A DNA stretch of 64,000 nt from Channallabes apus. Lineage: Eukaryota; Chordata; Actinopteri; Siluriformes; Clariidae. The stretch covers positions 16,853,642 to 16,917,641 of the forward strand of contig CM060121.1 in the NCBI GenBank assembly GCA_030522415.1, in the 5' to 3' direction. Below are positions 1-9,152 of this stretch, in pieces; the first letter of the stretch is position 1, and each line of letters starts with the position of its first letter. A program made the position numbers and the translations under genes. Under the pieces are notes generated by a model. It did not search any database, was not told the DNA's origin, and saw nothing but the letters and a program-made list of their open reading frames with translations.

Positions 1-259
1 ACTGACAGATCCCTGACTTTCCGCATACTGCAAAAGCGTTGAGTGTGTATCAGCTGTGTACAGCGTTCTCCTGTGGAATGCAGCACAATACTTTTCTTTT
101 TACCGACGACTTCCTGTTTGATTAGATTCCAGTTACTGTAGTTGCCTATTCCAGTGACAAGCAAGCAATCAGAAGTTATAAGTCGTACACAGTTCACTAA
201 TACAGTTCAGGCCTACATATTCTTTTGAAAGAGAAGGAAAAAGTAATTTCATGTGTCAC
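1..259 (-). other. usp43: usp43 intron 1 (5' part)
   Basis: The minus-strand reading frame leaves the usp43 homology at a GT donor (positions 259-258), so the rest of the window edge is intron. I see no repeat or other gene in it. Confidence 0.75.
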
Positions 260-874
260 CTTAAACTCCACTGAGAGTTGCGGCGTGTACTCGAGCGTCC
301 AGAGCGCCCTCACGAGCGCCGCCAGCTGCTCGGTCACCTCTCCCTGCGCGAGCTGCGCGTCTTCACTCCTGACTTTCTTCGCGTGATTCATGATGCTCTC
401 ACCAATATCCGTTTTATACTGCTCCAAACCGAGGTACTCCGCCAGCAGATCGGTGTTGCTCAGGCACTGCACCACGGCGTTCATGAAGCAGGTGTTGCCG
501 TGATTCTTCAGCCCCAGGACACCGGGCGTCTTGTCTCCGTAACACAACGAAAGCCTCTCTCTTACCGAAGCGCGCGACGGCAGAGTCGAAGTTTTCACCA
601 AACGCTCCCGTTCGTCTTCTCTCCCGGTGGCTGAGCTCGTGCACGTCGCTCCGACCCGGAACCCGCCGTCATCGTCTTCAGCGTCCAGCGCGTCGGCTGC
701 GTCCCTGCCTTGAGTCCAGGCGCCTAAACTTTTGAAAATCTTCGCCACGAAACTCCCGACCGATTTAAACGACCTCTTTCGGAACGCTTTCCCAACGGCT
801 CGTTTTTTATCCTTGTGCTTAGTGGCCTTGGATTTGCGCGATGTCCCCTTCACTTGCTGCTCGCGCTTCTCCAT
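260..874 (-). CDS. usp43: Ubiquitin carboxyl-terminal hydrolase 43, coding exon 1
   Basis: This is the first coding exon of a USP-family deubiquitinase, a cysteine protease that removes ubiquitin from proteins. It encodes 205 residues in phase 0 and ends at an AAG|GTGACA donor at 260/259. The ATG at 874-872 sits in a strong Kozak context (GCAGCCATGG). Residues 1-35 are rich in Lys/Arg, like a nuclear-localisation region. Residues 119-141 carry the USP Cys box (GLKNHGNTCFMNAVVQCLSN), with catalytic Cys129. It continues through TEQLAALVRALW and EYTPQLSVEFK, which I recall as typical of USP43 rather than its relative USP31. The catalytic His box and the rest of the protein lie in later exons off the left edge. 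The neighbouring netrin-1 gene in the same orientation supports USP43. I cannot tell whether this is teleost copy a or b. Confidence 0.88.
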
Positions 875-1215
875 GGCTGCCGTTATTTCTCTCGAGACAC
901 CGAGTTAAAAAAAAAAAAAAGAAAGAAAGAAAACAAAATCCACGAGCTAGACGAGACGCGCGACGCAACGCGCCGCACATTTATTTCTAGTTAATGTCTC
1001 CGTTTCTGTTAGTCTCCTGCGCTGCTCGCCTCACTCCGGAGAGCACAGCTGATAATCCCCGCATGTTTGTACACACACTGCGTGCGGTCTGTACCGTAAT
1101 TCCGCTCGAGCGCTCTCAAAGTGGCGGGTATATGTGACGCGCTCGTCTCATTGGCGAACTGGAGCGGGAGCGCTCCTGCCCGTTCCCGCCTCCCGTTTCA
1201 GGATCGCCTTACCGT
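290..1215 (-). promoter_or_regulatory. usp43: CpG-rich promoter and first exon of usp43
   Basis: CpG dinucleotides are frequent from inside exon 1 to about 1215 and become scarce beyond it, as in a vertebrate CpG-island promoter. An inverted CCAAT box (ATTGG at 1150-1154) lies about 280 bp upstream of the ATG, next to a GC-rich palindrome (GGAGCGCTCC) and GC boxes near 1170-1200. There is no clear TATA box. A short poly(A) run at about 907-920 interrupts the 5' leader. Confidence 0.65.
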
Positions 1216-1510
1216 ACGTGCACGCAAAGTGCAAACTACTTGAATGTGTATAGAACCGGAACAACAACGTTATTATTAAATTCCGGGACAGTTTTGTTTT
1301 CTTTGTCCCGCTCCTGCTGTTTTACTGTATACAATAATAATCATCTCACAAACAGAAATAAAACTGCACGTACCTTGTGAGTATTTTACCTGTAATATGC
1401 ATATATTACCTTTAATATGCAATGTATGCATATACATTTGTCACCTACAGTAGAAACGTGAATATCGTTAAAATGTTCAGAAGTAGTGCTTAGAGACTTC
1501 ACGCACTCGT
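1216..1510. other. AT-rich intergenic sequence, no feature recognised
   Basis: This stretch separates the usp43 promoter from the first SINE. It holds a small direct repeat built on ATATGCA around 1396-1435 and nothing else that I recognise. Confidence 0.5.
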
Positions 1511-1735
1511 ATCACCATCTATACCGCTTTATCCTGTATTAGGCATCGCAGGGGCCTGTAGCCTATACCAGGAGACTTTGGGCATGAGGCATGGTACACC
1601 AATTGGTGCCAATCCTACCACAGGGCACACACACATACTACAATCAATTTGGGAATGCAAATTAGCCTAATCTGCGTGTCCTTGGGAGAAAACTGGAAAA
1701 CCAGAGGAAGACTGTGACAGTGCTAACCACTAAGT
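1511..1735 (-). repeat. tRNA-derived SINE (family S1), split by a hAT element
   Basis: Read on the plus strand it begins with CTATACCGCTTTATCCTG, the antisense of the S1 tail, and runs through the conserved S1 body to the head motif CTAACCACTAAG. The head continues after the hAT insertion at 3374-3392. The SINE therefore predates the hAT element. It is diverged from the full copy at 19.98-20.36 kb and has no clear target-site duplication. Confidence 0.75.
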
Positions 1736-2376
1736 CAGTGGTTCTCGAGTGTGGCGCGCCCCACTAGTGGGGAATACAGACATGACAGGTGGGGCGCAAT
1801 GAACAGGAGGAAATTAGTGGAAAATAATAGGAAAGTACCTATTCTAATTCATGCTTTTCTTTATTGATAATGAAGAGCGTACGCTCAAAACTAAACAATC
1901 ACACACAAATAAATGGATCATTAATACAAGTAAATTTAAAATAACATCAGTTGTGGGCCGGGAGAAAAAGTGGAACCATAGTGGAACAATAACGGTTTAA
2001 CGTCGGACCAACTTGAGCAACGCTGCTCGAATCATAAACCTGCGCGCCGCTGATGAAATAGACCCCGCCGACCATCAAATTACATTTTACCCCGCTGGGA
2101 TGCGCACGTACAAACCAGGCATGGCAAGGCGGAAACAATATTAAACAGTCCTGACATTTTAAATAAAAAACAGTGGGTCGCGCAGGTTTGTGATTCGAGC
2201 AGCACTGCTGAAGTTAATCCGCACTGCGCGATCCACCGGGCTGCGCAAATAAACCAGATAATTTCTGCGCTATGCAGATAGTCGCGCTGCGCTGTATTTG
2301 CGCAGATATTTGGTTCAATCGGGTGCCGCGGTTTCGTCCCACTTTTGATGTGTTTGGCTTCACATACACTCCGACA

Positions 2377-2658
2377 ATGGAAGAAGACGGTGCAGCAGCA
2401 GTGAGTTTGCTTACATGTGACAAAACCAACAGCGAGGAGATTGTAAAGAAAAAAGGTGCATCGTCTGTGGTGTGGAATTGGTTTGGGTATAAGAAAAGTG
2501 ATACGAATGAGACGAACGTGATTTGCAACGTACGCAAGTGCACTGTTTTAACAAGTGGTGGAAACACGTCAAACCTTTTCTATCATCTGAAATCCAAGCA
2601 TCCAAACGAATATGGCAAAGTAAAAAAATGCGGCAAACCTCAGCAATTCACAGTTTAA
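2377..2658 (+). pseudogene. BED zinc-finger fragment of a hAT transposase
   Basis: The open frame from ATG 2377 (MEEDGAAAV...) ends at TAA 2656-2658. The open frame itself extends upstream to 2272. It contains SSVVWNWFGYKK, then TSGGNTSNLFYHLKSKHPNEY, the pattern of the BED finger at the N-terminus of ZBED1/hAT transposases (Trp/Phe core, Cys pair, His-X-His end). Where a second zinc-binding Cys is expected, two residues after the first Cys, codon 2533-2535 reads CGC (Arg), so the finger is probably dead. No catalytic RNase H-like region follows. The piece may belong to the inner element that ends near 2811. Confidence 0.7.
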
Positions 2659-2810
2659 ATAAAATTACATTATGTAAAACAGTTTCTTTGTGTTTGAATT
2701 TTTATTTATGCATTTTCAGATACAAATTGCTATATTGTGATATATATCATTATCGAGGTAGAAAATTGCTTCTACCATGATAGGAGATTTTGGTTATATC
2801 ACCCACCCCT

Positions 2811-2966
2811 AATGAAGCCTATCTTGAGCTTGGATTCATGGTGGGGATGGTGGGGGCAGAGGAGAGACTCGTGTGTGTTTTGTGTCCTAAACCGCTGGCA
2901 GCAGACCACATGAGACCCAACAAATTAGGAAGACACTTAGAGACAACACACTCACAGTCACGTTAA
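2811..2966 (+). pseudogene. Second zinc-finger fragment, ZBED5-like hAT transposase
   Basis: Translation in the frame of 2811 gives ...LVCVLCPKPLAADHMRPNKL followed by GRHLETTHSQSR and a stop at 2964-2966. The pattern C-x2-C ... M-x-P-x-K-L-x-R-H-L-x-T-x-H is typical of ZBED5-like hAT proteins. Downstream sequence continues the resemblance in other frames. It is a short, frame-disrupted relic of the outer hAT element. Confidence 0.65.
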
Positions 2967-3365
2967 TAAGCCACTCGACTTCTTTCAAAGAAAGCTGGCA
3001 GAATACAGACAGCAGGATAATAGCATGGTAAAGTCTGAATCAGTGAACAGCAAAGCACAAATGGCTTCATTCAAAGTTGCATACAGAATTGGCCAGTGCA
3101 AAAAAACTACAAACGATTGCTGAGCAGCTAATAAACATGGGGTCAATTATGCAAAGATAAGTGACAACGTAAGCCTTTTATAACAATTACACGTGTATTT
3201 TATCTGTTTTTAACTTGGTGTTGTTTGATCTTATTGGTTTAGAAATTGATATTCCAATAAACAGTAAACTTGGCCGATTTCGTTATTATTTTGTTGACAA
3301 GTGGGGCTTGAAAATTCGCTCACCCCCTTAAGTGGGGAATGACAGAAAATGTTTGAGAACCACTG

Positions 3366-3475
3366 CACTAAGTCATCATTCCGCCTGGTTGGACACCTGT
3401 TTAACTAATATACGATCAGTGCAATACTAAATGACTATTGTAATATTTTGTGTGCACAGACACACATTGCATTGG
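3366..3475. other. End of the split SINE plus short AT-rich sequence
   Basis: 3366-3373 is the hAT target-site duplication and 3374-3392 the tail end of the interrupted S1 SINE head. The rest is unremarkable. Confidence 0.5.
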
Positions 3476-3625
3476 TCAGTGCAATTATATACAGATATAT
3501 CATAATTTCACTACATGATGAGTGCAATATGTCATAAATGAAATTATGATAGGTCTATATTTAATTGCACTGACTCATATTATTATATACAGACCTATCA
3601 TAATTTCACTACATGATGAATATGA
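3476..3625. repeat. Imperfect palindrome with an extra direct copy
   Basis: TCAGTGCAATTATATACAG (3476 on) followed by TATCATAATTTCAC recurs inverted at about 3537-3572, and a third, directly oriented copy covers about 3585-3620. The two arms match at roughly four of five positions and would fold into a hairpin of about 35 bp per arm. The origin is unknown; a palindromic MITE or a local inverted duplication both fit. Confidence 0.55.
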
Positions 3626-3967
3626 CGTGGCTGGTGATATAATCTGTCTCTGCAGCCACTGCTTACTTATCTACCTCCATATGCCTTGAAGAAACTACTC
3701 ACCTACACGGTTTGGCTTGTGCGATAATGTCTATCTCTCTGTGTTGCCGTCTACTGTTTTTTTTTTTTTTTTTAATACTTTATGTATATATTTATTCTAA
3801 TTGCACCAATTTAGATGTTGCACTACTAATTTTGTTGTACACTATATAATGATAAGGGTTTCTTGTTCTTCTCAAAGTGTTGTAATAGGATTATCGCTTT
3901 GTTTTAGTTTTTTGTTTTTGTTCTATTTCATTTTGCCACTTGATAAAAATTACAGTCCACCTTCATC
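3626..3967. other. Intergenic, possible old repeat
   Basis: A 17-base T run near 3758-3774 follows sequence reminiscent of SINE/LINE 3' regions (GCACTACTAATTTTGTTGTA). I cannot assign a family. Confidence 0.3.
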
Positions 3968-4285
3968 AAACGCATTTATTCATTCATATTCTGCACTGCT
4001 TATCCTGTAGGGATTATCTACATATTCTACATGGCTAATCCTGGCCTGGAGCCTATCCCAGAGAGCTCAGACCACAAGACAGGAACATTCTAGAGATGGG
4101 GTGCAAACCAATTGCCAGGCACAGGCACACACACTAAAGGCAATTTGGAAACACCAATCAGTTTTTACCTTATGATTTTTTTGGGGAAACCAGAGTACTC
4201 GGAGGAAACCCACAAAGCAGGTGAAAAATGTGCAAACTGGAGGTGAGATTTGAACTCCAAACCCTAGAGGTCTGAGGCCACATTG
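3968..4285 (-). repeat. S1 SINE, diverged
   Basis: Antisense S1: CACTGCTTATCCTGTAGGG, CCTGGCCTGGAGCCTATCCC, then the conserved GGAGGAAACCCAC block and the head. It includes an extra segment near 4015-4035 compared with other copies. No target-site duplication was found. Confidence 0.65.
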
Positions 4286-5599
4286 TATATTATACCACAT
4301 ATTGTACTTTGTTTAAAAGTTCACTTGAATGGGTTACAAACATCAACAATTTTACAATCTGTTGTGTGATTTAAAAGCACTTCAAATCTCTGGCTCTATT
4401 AAAGATCTGAAATTCTATTATACATGTTTGAGATTTGAACAGTTGCCCCATGTGCAGAAGAACCCTTGGTTGATTTAAGGAAGATTTTACCAAACCAAAA
4501 TTGACCATACTTTTTATATTAAAGCTTTGCACCACATGCACCTGTTGATGTAGAATGTACAGTATACTTTAAAGGAACAAAAGGCATACCCAGGGTTTAG
4601 TACCTTTTTTCTGGGATTGTGTGGATAATTATGGGCTGAGCAGGTTCAGACGGCCTCTACTGTTTAATTATGCCAGCAAGTGATCATTGTTGTTCTGAGA
4701 AACCCCATATTTTCCTCCTCTACCCTTACCTCTCTTATTTTATCTTCCTCTCTCATATAACACACAACAAGCAATTACCAGTGGAACTGAAACTTACACA
4801 GTACCATGTACACCTTACACCTTATTTTCAAGCTCCCATTCTTTTCAAGATATCCTGAGTTGTGGTGTGTTCCTTAGCAAAATCATCCTAGAAGACATTC
4901 ATTTACTTCTATTTATGACTATATTCATATGCTTTATACAGGATTGCTAATTTGTTGGACTAATATGTTACACAGTTGCCTGAACCCTCATCCTCATGTT
5001 TTTCTGTGTGTTTATTGTATTACAGTGCAGTACGCTGCATATTTATTGTCCAGTCATACAATATAAGCAGAGTTAATTCTAGCACCTTAGTTTATCTGTT
5101 TATAGGAAACTTTTACTTTTGCAAAAGGCTCAAAGTCGAATGTTTGGTAGAGATAAAAGCATTAACAATGCAATGAGGTCATGCACTCCATTTTAATGGA
5201 GTAAATTACTGCTCTGTGAACTGTATTTGTTCACAATCATGTGACATCATGTTTTTCATGTGGATTACCTGACAACAATTCAACTGCAGTTGAATATTAT
5301 GTGTGGTGAAATAGAAGAGTGAGAATGGGATTAGTATTAAACATGTCTACTGTATGTACGTATGTACACTGCAACTGCTTGCATCCCTCACCAGGGTTTC
5401 AAGGAAGGGAAGAAATATAGCAATACATCAATGGTTACTTACCCAAACCTTGTCATTATTTGCACAATAATTTCTACCTCATCTAAGTGGCCATCTGCAT
5501 CACCTTCATTAATTGCTGCTAACAAAGATCTATTAGTATATGACAAAAACACCATTTTGTTTAAATGCAGTTAAAGGAAGCCTTACGTGTATGTAAAGA
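4286..5599. other. AT-rich intergenic sequence, nothing recognised
   Basis: There are no long open frames with codon-like composition and no repeat I can name. Two TACWGTA 7-mers occur (about 4558 and 5348). The small open frames present are scattered and look random. Confidence 0.5.
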
Positions 5600-5875
5600 A
5601 ACTCTGGTTAAAGTGACATGACTTAACCTATCAAGCACTACGATGAAACTGGTTCTCATGAAGATCATGCCAGGAAAGCAAGAGCAAACCTTACCTTTGC
5701 TGCAGAGCAGAAGTTCATTTAGGGTTACCATCCTCAAAAATCACCAGTGAACAGCACCTGAGAGTAGGCTTCACAGAGCATAAGTAGCAGACACATCTCA
5801 ATATCAAGTGTTCGAAGACAATTTTTGCTATATTTGGGATTCCTTCAGCTTTGCTTTACAATGTAGAATAAAAGA
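5600..5875. repeat. Old MITE, family M1, copy 1
   Basis: The body matches the middle of the complete M1 element at 57.4-57.9 kb: AATGAAACTGG/CTCTCATGAAG-like text, AGTTCATTTAG, CAGAGCATAAGTAGCAGACA and CTTTACAATGTAGAA. The terminal repeats are not preserved. It adjoins the duplicated segment that starts near 5890. Confidence 0.6.
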
Positions 5876-5889
5876 AAAATAAGGAAAGA

Positions 5890-6465
5890 GTGATTGAGGT
5901 TATTTTGGGATAGGTTCCAGATCCATTTCAAGTCTGGAGAAGAATGAATGAATAAACAAATGTTCCTCTGGTAAGAACTGCATTGTTTAATTATATTTAA
6001 TAATGTCCTTTTATTTGGCAACATGGTGACTTAGTGGTTAGCACTGTCACCTTGCACCAGTGTCCGGTTAGTATGTTTTCCCCGTGCTTGATGGGTTTCC
6101 TCTGGGTTCTCCGGTTTCCTCCCACAATACATAGACATACAGATTGGGCTGATTGGTTTCCCAAATTGTCTGTATTTTGTAAAAGAGCATGTGTATGTGT
6201 CTGTGTCCTGCGATGGATTAGCACTCCTTCCAGGGGGTACCGTGCCTCATGCCCTAAGTCTCCAGGGATAGACTCCAGCCCTCCGCGACCCTAAATACTG
6301 GATAAAGTGGTATACCTGTAGGTGTTGAGTGAGTGAGTAAGTGAGTCCTTTGATTTGCTGTTAATTAATGTGTCAACTATTCAGACGATTAGTTTAGATC
6401 TTACTTCAATTTGAATGAAAATGCTTGTATAAAAACCCTGTCACCTGTACAGACATATAGCACAA
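5890..6465 (+). repeat. Segmental duplication, copy 1 (SINE plus flanks)
   Basis: The sequences on both sides of the SINE at 6010-6325 recur around the SINE at 9850-10140. Shared blocks include TTAATAATGTCCTTTTATTTGG before the SINE (the first 20 bases at 5998 on), TTTGCTGTTAATTAATGTGTCA-like sequence after it, and TTTAGATCTTAC with CAGACATAT further on. Because the flanks match too, this is an old duplication of a segment and not two independent SINE insertions. Confidence 0.7.
6010..6325 (+). repeat. S1 SINE, sense orientation
   Basis: It starts with the tRNA-like head (CATGGTGACTTAGTGGTTAG, then CACTGTCACC), passes through the conserved block GTTTCCTCCCACA and ends with GGATAAAGTGGTATACC followed by a TGAG-type tail. 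The B box is decayed. Confidence 0.7.
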
Positions 6466-6535
6466 ATATCAAGTGTACAAAGAAGATTTTTTAGAAGATA
6501 CATATTTTGTATTTCTTCAGCATTGCTTTACAATG
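6466..6535. repeat. M1 MITE, copy 2, left part (interrupted by Tc1)
   Basis: AGCATTGCTTTACAATG leads directly into the TA target of the Tc1 element. The M1 sequence resumes at 8134 (AAAGAAATAGAAATCAG) and runs to about 8195, ending in GTGTACAAACTTCTGAC, which resembles the M1 terminal repeat. The Tc1 element thus jumped into an older MITE. Confidence 0.65.
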
Positions 6536-6537
6536 TA

Positions 6538-6644
6538 CAAACCGGATTCCAAAAAATTTGGGACACTAAACAAATTGTGAATAAAAACTGAATGCAATGA
6601 TGTGGAGATGGCAAATGTCAATATTTTATTCAGAATAGAACATA
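6538..6644 (+). repeat. Left terminal inverted repeat of the Tc1 element
   Basis: These 107 bp match the reverse complement of 8025-8131 at 106 positions. The only difference is in the transposase-binding core (AAAAAATTTGGG on the left against AAAAAAGTTGGG on the right). Confidence 0.95.
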
Positions 6645-6843
6645 GATGACAGATCAAAAGTTTAATCCGAGAAAATGTATCATTTTAAAGAAAAAATATG
6701 TTGATTCCAAATTTCACGGTGTCAACAAATCCCAAAAAAGTTGGGACAAGTAGCAATAAGAGGCTGGAAAAAGTACATTTGAGCATAACGAAGAGCTGGA
6801 AGACCAATTAACAGTAATTAGGTTAATTGGCAACATGACTGAG

Positions 6844-6850
6844 TATAAAA
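6844..6850 (+). promoter_or_regulatory. TATA box of the Tc1 transposase gene
   Basis: TATAAAA lies about 40 bp upstream of the ATG at 6889. If translation began at the earlier in-frame ATG (6835), this box would lie inside the coding sequence, which favours the 6889 start. Confidence 0.6.
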
Positions 6851-6888
6851 AGAGCTTCTCAGAGTGGCAGTGTCTCTCAGAAGCCAAG

Positions 6889-7911
6889 ATGGGTAGAGGA
6901 TCACCAATTCCCACAATGTTGCGCAGAAAGATAGTGGAGCAATATCAGAAAGGTGTTACCCAGCGAAAAATTGCAAAGACTTTGCAGTTATCATCATCAA
7001 CTGTGCATAATATCATCCGAAGATTCACAGAATCTGGAACAATCTCTGTGCGTAAGGGTCAAGGGCGTAAAACCATACTGGATGCCCGTGATCTCCGGGC
7101 CCTTAAACGACACTGCACCACAAACAGGAATGCTACTGTAAAGGAAATCACAGAATGGGCTCAGGAATACTTCCAGAAACCATCGTCAGTGAACACAATC
7201 CACCGTGCCATCCGCCGTTGCCAGCTGAAACTCTACAGTGCAAAGAAGAAGCCATTTCTAAGCAAGATCCACAAGCACAGGCGTTTTCATTGGGCCAGGG
7301 ATCATTTAAAATGGAGTGTGGCAAAATGGAAGACTGTTCTGTGGTCAGACGAGTCACGAGTCGAAGTTCTTGTTGGAAATGTGGGACGCCATGTCATCCG
7401 GACAAAAGAGGACAAGGACAACCCAAGTTGTTATCAACGCTCAGTTCAGAAGCCTGCATCTCTGATGGTATGGGGTTGCATGAGTGCGTGTGGCATGGGC
7501 AGCTTGCAGGTCTGGAAAGGCACCATCAATGCAGAAAAATATATTCAGGGTCTAGAACAACATATGCTCCCATCCAGACGTCATCTCTTTCAGGGAAGAC
7601 CCTGCATTTTTCAACAAGATAATGCCAGACCACATTCTGCTTCAATCACAACATCATGGCTGTGTAGGAGAAGGATCCGGGTACTGAAATGGCCAGTCTG
7701 CAGTCCAGATCTTTCCCCTATAGAGAACATTTGGCGCATCATAAAGAGGAAGGTGCGACAAAGAAGGCCCAAGACGATTGAACAGTTAGAGGCCTGTATT
7801 AGACAAGAATGGGAGAGCATTCCTATTTCTAAACTTGAGAAACTGGTCTCCTCGGTCCCCAGACGTCTGTTGAGTGTTGTAAGAAGAAGGGGAGATGTCA
7901 CACAGTGGTGA
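6889..7911 (+). CDS. Tc1-family DDE transposase, intact, 340 residues
   Basis: The product is the cut-and-paste enzyme that binds the terminal repeats and excises and reinserts the element at TA sites. I chose ATG 6889 (MGRGSPIPTMLRRK) because it gives 340 residues, the usual Tc1 length, and follows a TATA box; an in-frame ATG at 6835 would add 18 residues. The N-terminus holds a paired-type helix-turn-helix (ML RRKIVEQYQ ... STVHNIIRRF), then a basic GRGRK-like linker, a second DNA-binding half, and the catalytic core. The DDE triad is complete: Asp154 in WSDESR, Asp244 in QQDNARPH and Glu279 in SPIENIW, with 34 residues between the last two (DD34E). There is no stop or frameshift. Whether it is active cannot be judged from sequence alone. 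Confidence 0.93.
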   Translation: MGRGSPIPTMLRRKIVEQYQKGVTQRKIAKTLQLSSSTVHNIIRRFTESGTISVRKGQGRKTILDARDLRALKRHCTTNRNATVKEITEWAQEYFQKPSSVNTIHRAIRRCQLKLYSAKKKPFLSKIHKHRRFHWARDHLKWSVAKWKTVLWSDESRVEVLVGNVGRHVIRTKEDKDNPSCYQRSVQKPASLMVWGCMSACGMGSLQVWKGTINAEKYIQGLEQHMLPSRRHLFQGRPCIFQQDNARPHSASITTSWLCRRRIRVLKWPVCSPDLSPIENIWRIIKRKVRQRRPKTIEQLEACIRQEWESIPISKLEKLVSSVPRRLLSVVRRRGDVTQW

Positions 7912-8024
7912 AAATGGCCTTGCCCCAACTTTTTGGGGATTTGTTGACACCATGACATTTTGATTCACCATATTTTTCCCTTAAAATGATAAATTTTCCC
8001 AGTTTAAACTTTTGTTCCGTGATT

Positions 8025-8131
8025 TATGTTCTATTCTGAATAAAATATTGACATTTGCCATCTCCACATCATTGCATTCAGTTTTTATTCACAATTTGTT
8101 TAGTGTCCCAACTTTTTTGGAATCCGGTTTG
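8025..8131 (-). repeat. Right terminal inverted repeat of the Tc1 element
   Basis: This is the partner of 6538-6644. It also supplies the AATAAA-like sequence (GAATAAAATATT near 8037) that could end the transposase transcript. Confidence 0.95.
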
Positions 8132-8133
8132 TA

Positions 8134-8195
8134 TAAAGAAATAGAAATCAGAAAAGACCATGCATTTAGAAGGTGTGTACAAACTTCTGACTGCT
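8134..8195. repeat. M1 MITE, copy 2, right part
   Basis: This continues the MITE interrupted at 6537, based on AAAGAAATAGAAATCAG and a terminal GTGTACAAACTTCTGAC. Confidence 0.6.
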
Positions 8196-9133
8196 AATGT
8201 ACAAAAACCATCACCAGCTTGCAGTGAGTGTAATACAATTTTAGTTTGGCTCATTATTTGTCGGGGAAATTCTGATTCAATAAGCTGATGTCTGTCTCTG
8301 TTTTTTAATTCTCCTGCACTGAAACAATATCTGTCATTTGGAGAGCATGGATGATCCGCATTTTGGGGGAATTTTGTACCCATTAGTATTTCATATTGAT
8401 ATGATATACAGATACTTTATTTCTTTAGAATAGAATATAGAATAGCTACAATATGCGATGAGTTTATGATTCTAAACAAAACAATAGGAAGAGAAAATAA
8501 ATGCCCGTAAATACATACACAAATGTGGAATTTTACAAAACAGGCCTTTTTAACCTTATAGGATCTCAAGTGTGAAAGTTCTACACTGCAAACCTTCCAA
8601 GCCTTGAAAAAGCATTATTAAATAAAATAATGAATAAAGAATAAAAGTCGAGACTTAATGTGTCTTTAGTTGATGTAATGGCCAAATTGATATTTATTTG
8701 GGATGAACCCTATGAAACGATGTTGATTTGGTAGTAAGTTGGGTCTGTAAGACGCAGCCATTTCAGGACACCTGTGAGCAATGGAAACAGAAATAGCATC
8801 TCGCTGCAGTACTTGGCACGACAGCGACGTCTGCACCCAGAACTGCAGCTGGGATTGAACAGCCAGACAGCCTGCTATCAAAGTGGCATTTTAGAGCAAC
8901 ACATAGAGGTCATTCAGGCACTTTCTCTCTCAGTACTTCCTCAGGAAATTATAGCATGTGAAATTGTTCTAAGACCTTACCCGGTGGGCATGTCTAGGTC
9001 TAAGGTCCTCTCTAGAAAGCTCTTGACCTCTTAAGCGGTTTTTCTTTTTGTCTTCCTGATGACTTTATTATGAAGAATTCAGTCCAAAAGATATCTGAGG
9101 TGTTAACATTTTAACATTTTTAGGGTTTGAACA
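8196..9133. other. Intergenic, nothing recognised
   Basis: It has mixed composition. An open frame at 8774-9034 has no recognisable domain and no splice context I would trust. Confidence 0.5.
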
Positions 9134-9152
9134 TTTTTTTTTTTTTTTTTTT

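Larger units (their letters stand above)
1736..3365. mobile_element. hAT-type DNA transposon, degenerate
   Basis: The ends are inverted repeats of about 13 bp (CAGTGGTTCTCGA on the left, CAGTGGTTCTCAA on the reverse of the right). The element is bounded by a perfect 8-bp target-site duplication, CACTAAGT, at 1728-1735 and 3366-3373. An 8-bp duplication and CAG...CTG ends are hallmarks of hAT transposons. It inserted into a SINE. Inside are remnants of two different zinc-finger reading frames but no intact transposase. The sequence GTTATATCACCCACCCCTAA near 2793-2812 looks like the terminus of a second hAT family, so this may be a nested pair. Confidence 0.85.
6538..8131 (+). mobile_element. 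Complete Tc1-like transposon with intact transposase
   Basis: The 1594-bp element is flanked by TA on both sides (6536-6537, 8132-8133). It has 107-bp terminal inverted repeats differing at one position, an inner direct repeat inside each end, a TATA box and one uninterrupted transposase frame. The inner repeats (about 6719-6745 and 7918-7945 reversed) share AAAAAGTTGGG-type sequence with the outer ends, giving the IR/DR layout seen in Sleeping Beauty-like elements. Near-identical ends and an open frame suggest a recent insertion. Its ends are CAA...TTG, unlike the CAG...CTG families elsewhere in the window. Confidence 0.95.

Noticed and set aside
197..259. Extension of the usp43 reading frame past 260
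   Set aside because: The homology ends at a good GT donor after EFK; the extra codons are intron read-through.
278..634. Plus-strand 118-codon frame over usp43 exon 1
   Set aside because: It is the shadow of the GC-rich antisense coding exon, without any domain.
7155..7622. 155-codon frame overlapping the Tc1 transposase in another frame
   Set aside because: The transposase frame carries all catalytic motifs; this one has none.
6538..8131. Intact Tc1 family as the source of the TACWGTA words
   Set aside because: Its ends are CAA...TTG, so excision should leave TACAATA or TATTGTA; the CAG...CTG families are the better source.
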